Positions 61,723-64,000 of a DNA stretch of 64,000 nucleotides are shown here, in pieces (position 1 is the first letter of the stretch; the number at the start of each line of letters is the position of its first letter). The translations under genes and the position numbers were made by a program. A model generated the notes under the pieces. It saw nothing but the letters and a program-made list of their open reading frames with translations, searched no databases and was not told the origin of the DNA. The stretch comes from a bacterium (GTDB lineage Bacteria > SAR324 > XYD2-FULL-50-16), in the NCBI GenBank assembly GCA_018829445.1, contig JAHJTV010000063.1, positions 186,001 through 250,000 of the forward strand. The letters are read 5' to 3'.

Positions 61723-62742
61723 ATGACACCTGAATTGAAACGAGCAATCATCAAAACCAATCCTGACTATTTTTCATGGACAATTAAACGGCAGGAGAGC
61801 TACCGCGTCAATATACCGGAGATTGATAGATTCGAGATCGATAAGTATTTATTGAAGGATTTGTTCCGTATTGATGTGGCCAACAGTGAGGAAGTCGACG
61901 ATGCCTGGCGCGAGCTGGACGAGCAGCAGGCTGCCAGGATCAATTTGATATTGCTTCCGATAATGGGAATCGGAGAGGATCTCTTTTTCCTGAATGAACA
62001 TCTGGGAAAAACCCAAACGATTCTTGATTTCGAGACACTTTATGACTACGACGTTGATGACTTCGAATATCAGGAAAGTGCCCGCGCAAAAGATAACACG
62101 GGATATGTACGTCAACCGTACTGTGGTTCCCTATATTTATCATGGGTGCGGCTCATGATTGATGGCAAGTTCAGCTATGCGACTCTCAGCATGGTAGCGG
62201 GATATATATACAGTCAACTTGAAGCGTTCGGCTCAAACCTGATTGACCGGCTGATTCCACACAAATATGTGCATGGAAAAAACCATGGTAAACCTGAAAG
62301 CAATGGTTATCTGATGGACTTCAAAATCAATGCCGGTGGCCTGGAACCCCAACTGGAAGAGCTACGCGAACGATATTATAACTACACCGCGAAGTCGTAT
62401 CAGAGACTTTTACAGGAATTCGATGATCAAACCGAGGCTTATGTTCACATCCTGGATGAAAGCAAGGAAAACGAACCGCATCATCATTTTCTGTTTTCAA
62501 ATAAGAAGGCATTAAAAGAGATTCGATTCAGGTCGTTTATGCGTGATTGTCGAGCTTTGAGCCGGACAGATCGATCGGGACTGCTTGAGTGCCTGGAAAA
62601 AGAAAAAAAGTGTTTGAGTGATTATATAAACAGCCAATACCGGGATATTAAGAAAAACTTCGATTCCAAAATTATCAAATTTAGAAAGAAACGAAAGATT
62701 ATCGTCAAGAAAGATTCGGGATTGGATCAATGGTTTGATTGA
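61723..62742 (+). CDS. Unrecognised protein in the tRNA-Arg island
   Basis: Protein of 339 residues (353 if started at 61681; no ribosome site at either). MTPELKRAIIKTNPDYFSWTIKRQE at the start, an acidic middle (TLYDYDVDDFEYQES), then mixed alpha/beta sequence, and a very basic C-terminus (KKNFDSKIIKFRKKRKIIVKK). No signal peptide, no TM segment, no catalytic motif I know. It lies 216 bases after the DIP1984-like gene, same strand, and could be cotranscribed. No function proposed. Confidence 0.6.
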   Translation: MTPELKRAIIKTNPDYFSWTIKRQESYRVNIPEIDRFEIDKYLLKDLFRIDVANSEEVDDAWRELDEQQAARINLILLPIMGIGEDLFFLNEHLGKTQTILDFETLYDYDVDDFEYQESARAKDNTGYVRQPYCGSLYLSWVRLMIDGKFSYATLSMVAGYIYSQLEAFGSNLIDRLIPHKYVHGKNHGKPESNGYLMDFKINAGGLEPQLEELRERYYNYTAKSYQRLLQEFDDQTEAYVHILDESKENEPHHHFLFSNKKALKEIRFRSFMRDCRALSRTDRSGLLECLEKEKKCLSDYINSQYRDIKKNFDSKIIKFRKKRKIIVKKDSGLDQWFD

Positions 62743-63117
62743 GAAAGGGGCTACCTTTTCTGACCTGACGAGAATAATTCTGCTGCACAATAGGTCTTTC
62801 TGATGAACAAAGGTTTCGGCTTTCGGGAAGTTTAGGCGACCTTCAGGTTGTGAAAATCGACTTATAATGGCAAATTAGATCAGTTCATTATGAGATAGTG
62901 CCGAAATGAAGGTTTTTGTCAATCCACACCCAATCCACAATCATTTTCTGCCTTTTTTATGAATCACCAATCATAACAATATGTTTAAGGTGATATCTCG
63001 TAGGATTCCTAATCCTCAGCTCCAGGTTCGAGTCCTGGTGGGGGTACCATATAAATCAATACTTCACAGCTTGAAGGTTTTTCAAAAAAGACTCTGGTGT
63101 CACCATAGGTGTCGTTT
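62743..63117. other. Right end of the island, tRNA remnant
   Basis: No gene. Holds the copy of the tRNA-Arg 3' half (63003-63050). The bases before it keep gttta at the right distance for a D arm, so it may be a decayed whole tRNA gene; the acceptor 5' strand is lost. Confidence 0.5.
63003..63050 (+). repeat. Direct repeat, right copy (tRNA-Arg 3' fragment)
   Basis: Matches 58622-58669 at 47 of 48 positions: anticodon loop, T arm, acceptor 3' strand and CCA. The single change is in the acceptor (c to t at 63045). The 5' half is not a functional tRNA. Candidate att site or tRNA pseudogene. Confidence 0.9.
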
Positions 63118-63372
63118 TTACGCTTCATTCTTTTTTCCCGTGAGGTGACCCATTAAAGTGTTTGTCAATAATAAACACTTTAATGGGTTACTCCACGGGA
63201 TATCCATCAAAATGAGATCCGGTTTATCTGCTTCTGCTTTCTCAATAGCCTTATCAACTGTATTGACAACGGAAGTGACTTCATATCCGAGTCCCTGCAG
63301 CCGGCTTTCAAGCTCCATGGCGATAATGGCCTCGTCTTCTACGATGAGTATTCCGGCTTTAATCATGGTCAT
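63118..63372 (-). pseudogene. Truncated response regulator receiver
   Basis: An 84-residue frame. MTMIKAGILIVEDEAIIAMELESRLQGLGYEV and PDLILMDI are a normal receiver start, with acidic pair and phosphoacceptor Asp. After MDI the sequence changes to PWSNPLKCLLLTNTLMG and stops, and this foreign tail is exactly the hairpin at 63137-63199. Beta4, beta5 and the conserved Thr and Lys are missing, so it is very unlikely to work. Its start overlaps the stop of the kinase gene, its former partner. Confidence 0.75.
63137..63199. repeat. Long hairpin interrupting the receiver gene
   Basis: Arms 63137-63163 and 63173-63199, 24 of 27 pairs, 9-base loop gtcaataat. The outer ends are cccgtg/cacggg and the inner part acccattaaagtgttt is perfect. 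It begins right after the receiver's conserved Asp codon, as expected for the inserted end of a small mobile element. Confidence 0.85.
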
Positions 63373-64000
63373 GCGATGTTAAATTTGATAGTGAATTTAG
63401 TCCCGTTTTTACCTTCCATGTCAATTGAACCGCCGAGTTGATTTTCTACCAACGTACTGACAAGTTTAAGTCCAAGCGTATTGCTCTTTTTCCAGTCAAA
63501 TCCCTCTGGCATACCGACCCCATCATCCATTACGACCAACTCGAGTTCATTATCCAGTTTTTTCAAGTTCGCAGTGATGATACCTTTACGCTCATCTGGA
63601 AAAGCGTATTTCAGAGAATTGGAGATCAGCTCATTGGCAACAAGCCCGAGCGGAGATGCCTGGTTGATGTTGATGGATGTATCTTCAATATTGGATTTAA
63701 ATTCAACTTTCCGGTTGTCAGTGGAATAGGTTTGGAAAATGGCAGTTGTTATCTTGGACAGATAACTTTTTGAATCAATCTCAGATAAATTGTCTGATCC
63801 ATGCAATATTTCATGCACTGCTGACATCGCGTAAACTCGACTTTGACTCTCTTTCAGGACATCCTTGATATGATCATCTGCAATAGAGTTGGCTTGCAGT
63901 TTCAGGAGGCTGGAGATCACCTGCATGTTATTTTTGACGCGGTGGTGAATTTCATGCAGGAGAGTTTCCTTTTCGATGAGGTTTGATTTTAATTGTTCTT
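63369..64000 (-). CDS. Sensor histidine kinase, HisKA_2 type (partial, cut by window edge)
   Basis: C-terminal 210 residues of a kinase whose N-terminal part lies beyond base 64000. The HisKA_2 block LLHEIHHRVKNNMQVISSLLKLQ gives the phosphoacceptor His (in HEIHHRVKNN); then the HATPase with NELISNSLKYAF, DDGVGMPEG and LGLKLVSTLVENQLGG. Kinases of this class usually work with single-domain or PAS-linked receivers. The receiver gene that follows, overlapping its stop by 4 bases, is truncated, so the pair is probably broken. Confidence 0.9.
   Translation of the reverse strand, partial: EQLKSNLIEKETLLHEIHHRVKNNMQVISSLLKLQANSIADDHIKDVLKESQSRVYAMSAVHEILHGSDNLSEIDSKSYLSKITTAIFQTYSTDNRKVEFKSNIEDTSININQASPLGLVANELISNSLKYAFPDERKGIITANLKKLDNELELVVMDDGVGMPEGFDWKKSNTLGLKLVSTLVENQLGGSIDMEGKNGTKFTIKFNIA

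Larger units (their letters stand above)
58622..63050. mobile_element. Putative 4.4-kb island at tRNA-Arg, no integrase
   Basis: Bounded by the 3' half of tRNA-Arg (58622-58669) and its copy (63003-63050). Contents: DUF234-type ATPase, DIP1984-like protein, one unrecognised protein, several inverted repeats. Housekeeping genes (pnp) lie to the left, a damaged two-component pair to the right. No integrase, recombinase or transposase is visible, so it would be a remnant or be moved in trans. The alternative is a tandem duplication of the tRNA with its 3' flank, since similarity runs ~20 bases past the tRNA end. Confidence 0.45.

Noticed and set aside
1..64000. CRISPR arrays, rRNA genes, IS transposases
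   Set aside because: No regularly spaced repeats, no rRNA sequence, and no DDE or tyrosine recombinase protein was found on either strand.

Overview
The window comes from a Gram-negative bacterium. It carries apolipoprotein N-acyltransferase, a lipoprotein with a lipobox, secreted solute-binding proteins, two sigma-54 activators, FabY-type fatty acid initiation, SelA, and a pair of 2-hydroxyacyl-CoA dehydratase subunits typical of anaerobic metabolism. Together these suggest a deltaproteobacterium or a related lineage such as SAR324/Desulfobacterota. That placement is inference from gene content; I could run no search.

Layout. 349-13600 (+) is a compact gene run: a receiver-histidine kinase hybrid, a secreted solute-binding protein, a secreted Cache-like protein, a 2857-residue hybrid NRPS-PKS (C-A-PCP-KS-AT-KR-ACP-TE) joined to it by a one-base stop/start overlap, and a membrane histidine kinase starting 3 bases after the synthetase. 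Small-molecule synthesis wrapped in sensing genes is the most interesting system here. 13636-16010 (-) holds the dehydratase pair. 16112-17568 (-) is a MarR regulator and a DmeF-like metal exporter with a clear promoter and operator. 17832-20637 holds MntP, a GNAT enzyme, a frameshifted second GNAT, a DUF5680 protein and TrmO. 21076-24895 holds a DUF2892 protein, a sigma-54 activator, a carboxyltransferase and two small ORFs. 25041-28662 is a pantothenate run (PanG-like DUF2520 protein, PanB, PanC) plus TatD. 28718-34792 (-) holds selA, lnt, a glycosyltransferase-like gene, a lipase-like gene and mnmA. A perfect 49-bp palindrome at 35229-35277 precedes a protein with three tandem HTH-like repeats. 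36469-39013 (-) is an NtrC-type regulator and SohB. 39747-47028 (-) is a complete oligopeptide-type ABC transporter with a repeat-rich coiled-coil lipoprotein in the middle. 47471-52215 (-, mostly) holds a hydrolase, a MORN-like protein, MoxR, rplT-rpmI-infC (infC with an ATA start) and three tRNAs. 52779-58518 (+) holds fabY, truB, rpsO and pnp.

At 58593 lies tRNA-Arg(CCT). Its 3' half is repeated at 63003-63050, bracketing about 4.4 kb with no visible integrase. Inside are a DUF234/PD-(D/E)XK ATPase flanked on both sides by related inverted repeats, a DIP1984-like gene behind a promoter with two phased palindromes, and one unrecognised gene. Just outside the repeat, a two-component pair is damaged: the receiver gene runs into a long hairpin after its phosphoacceptor Asp. 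The right edge cuts through the kinase of that pair.
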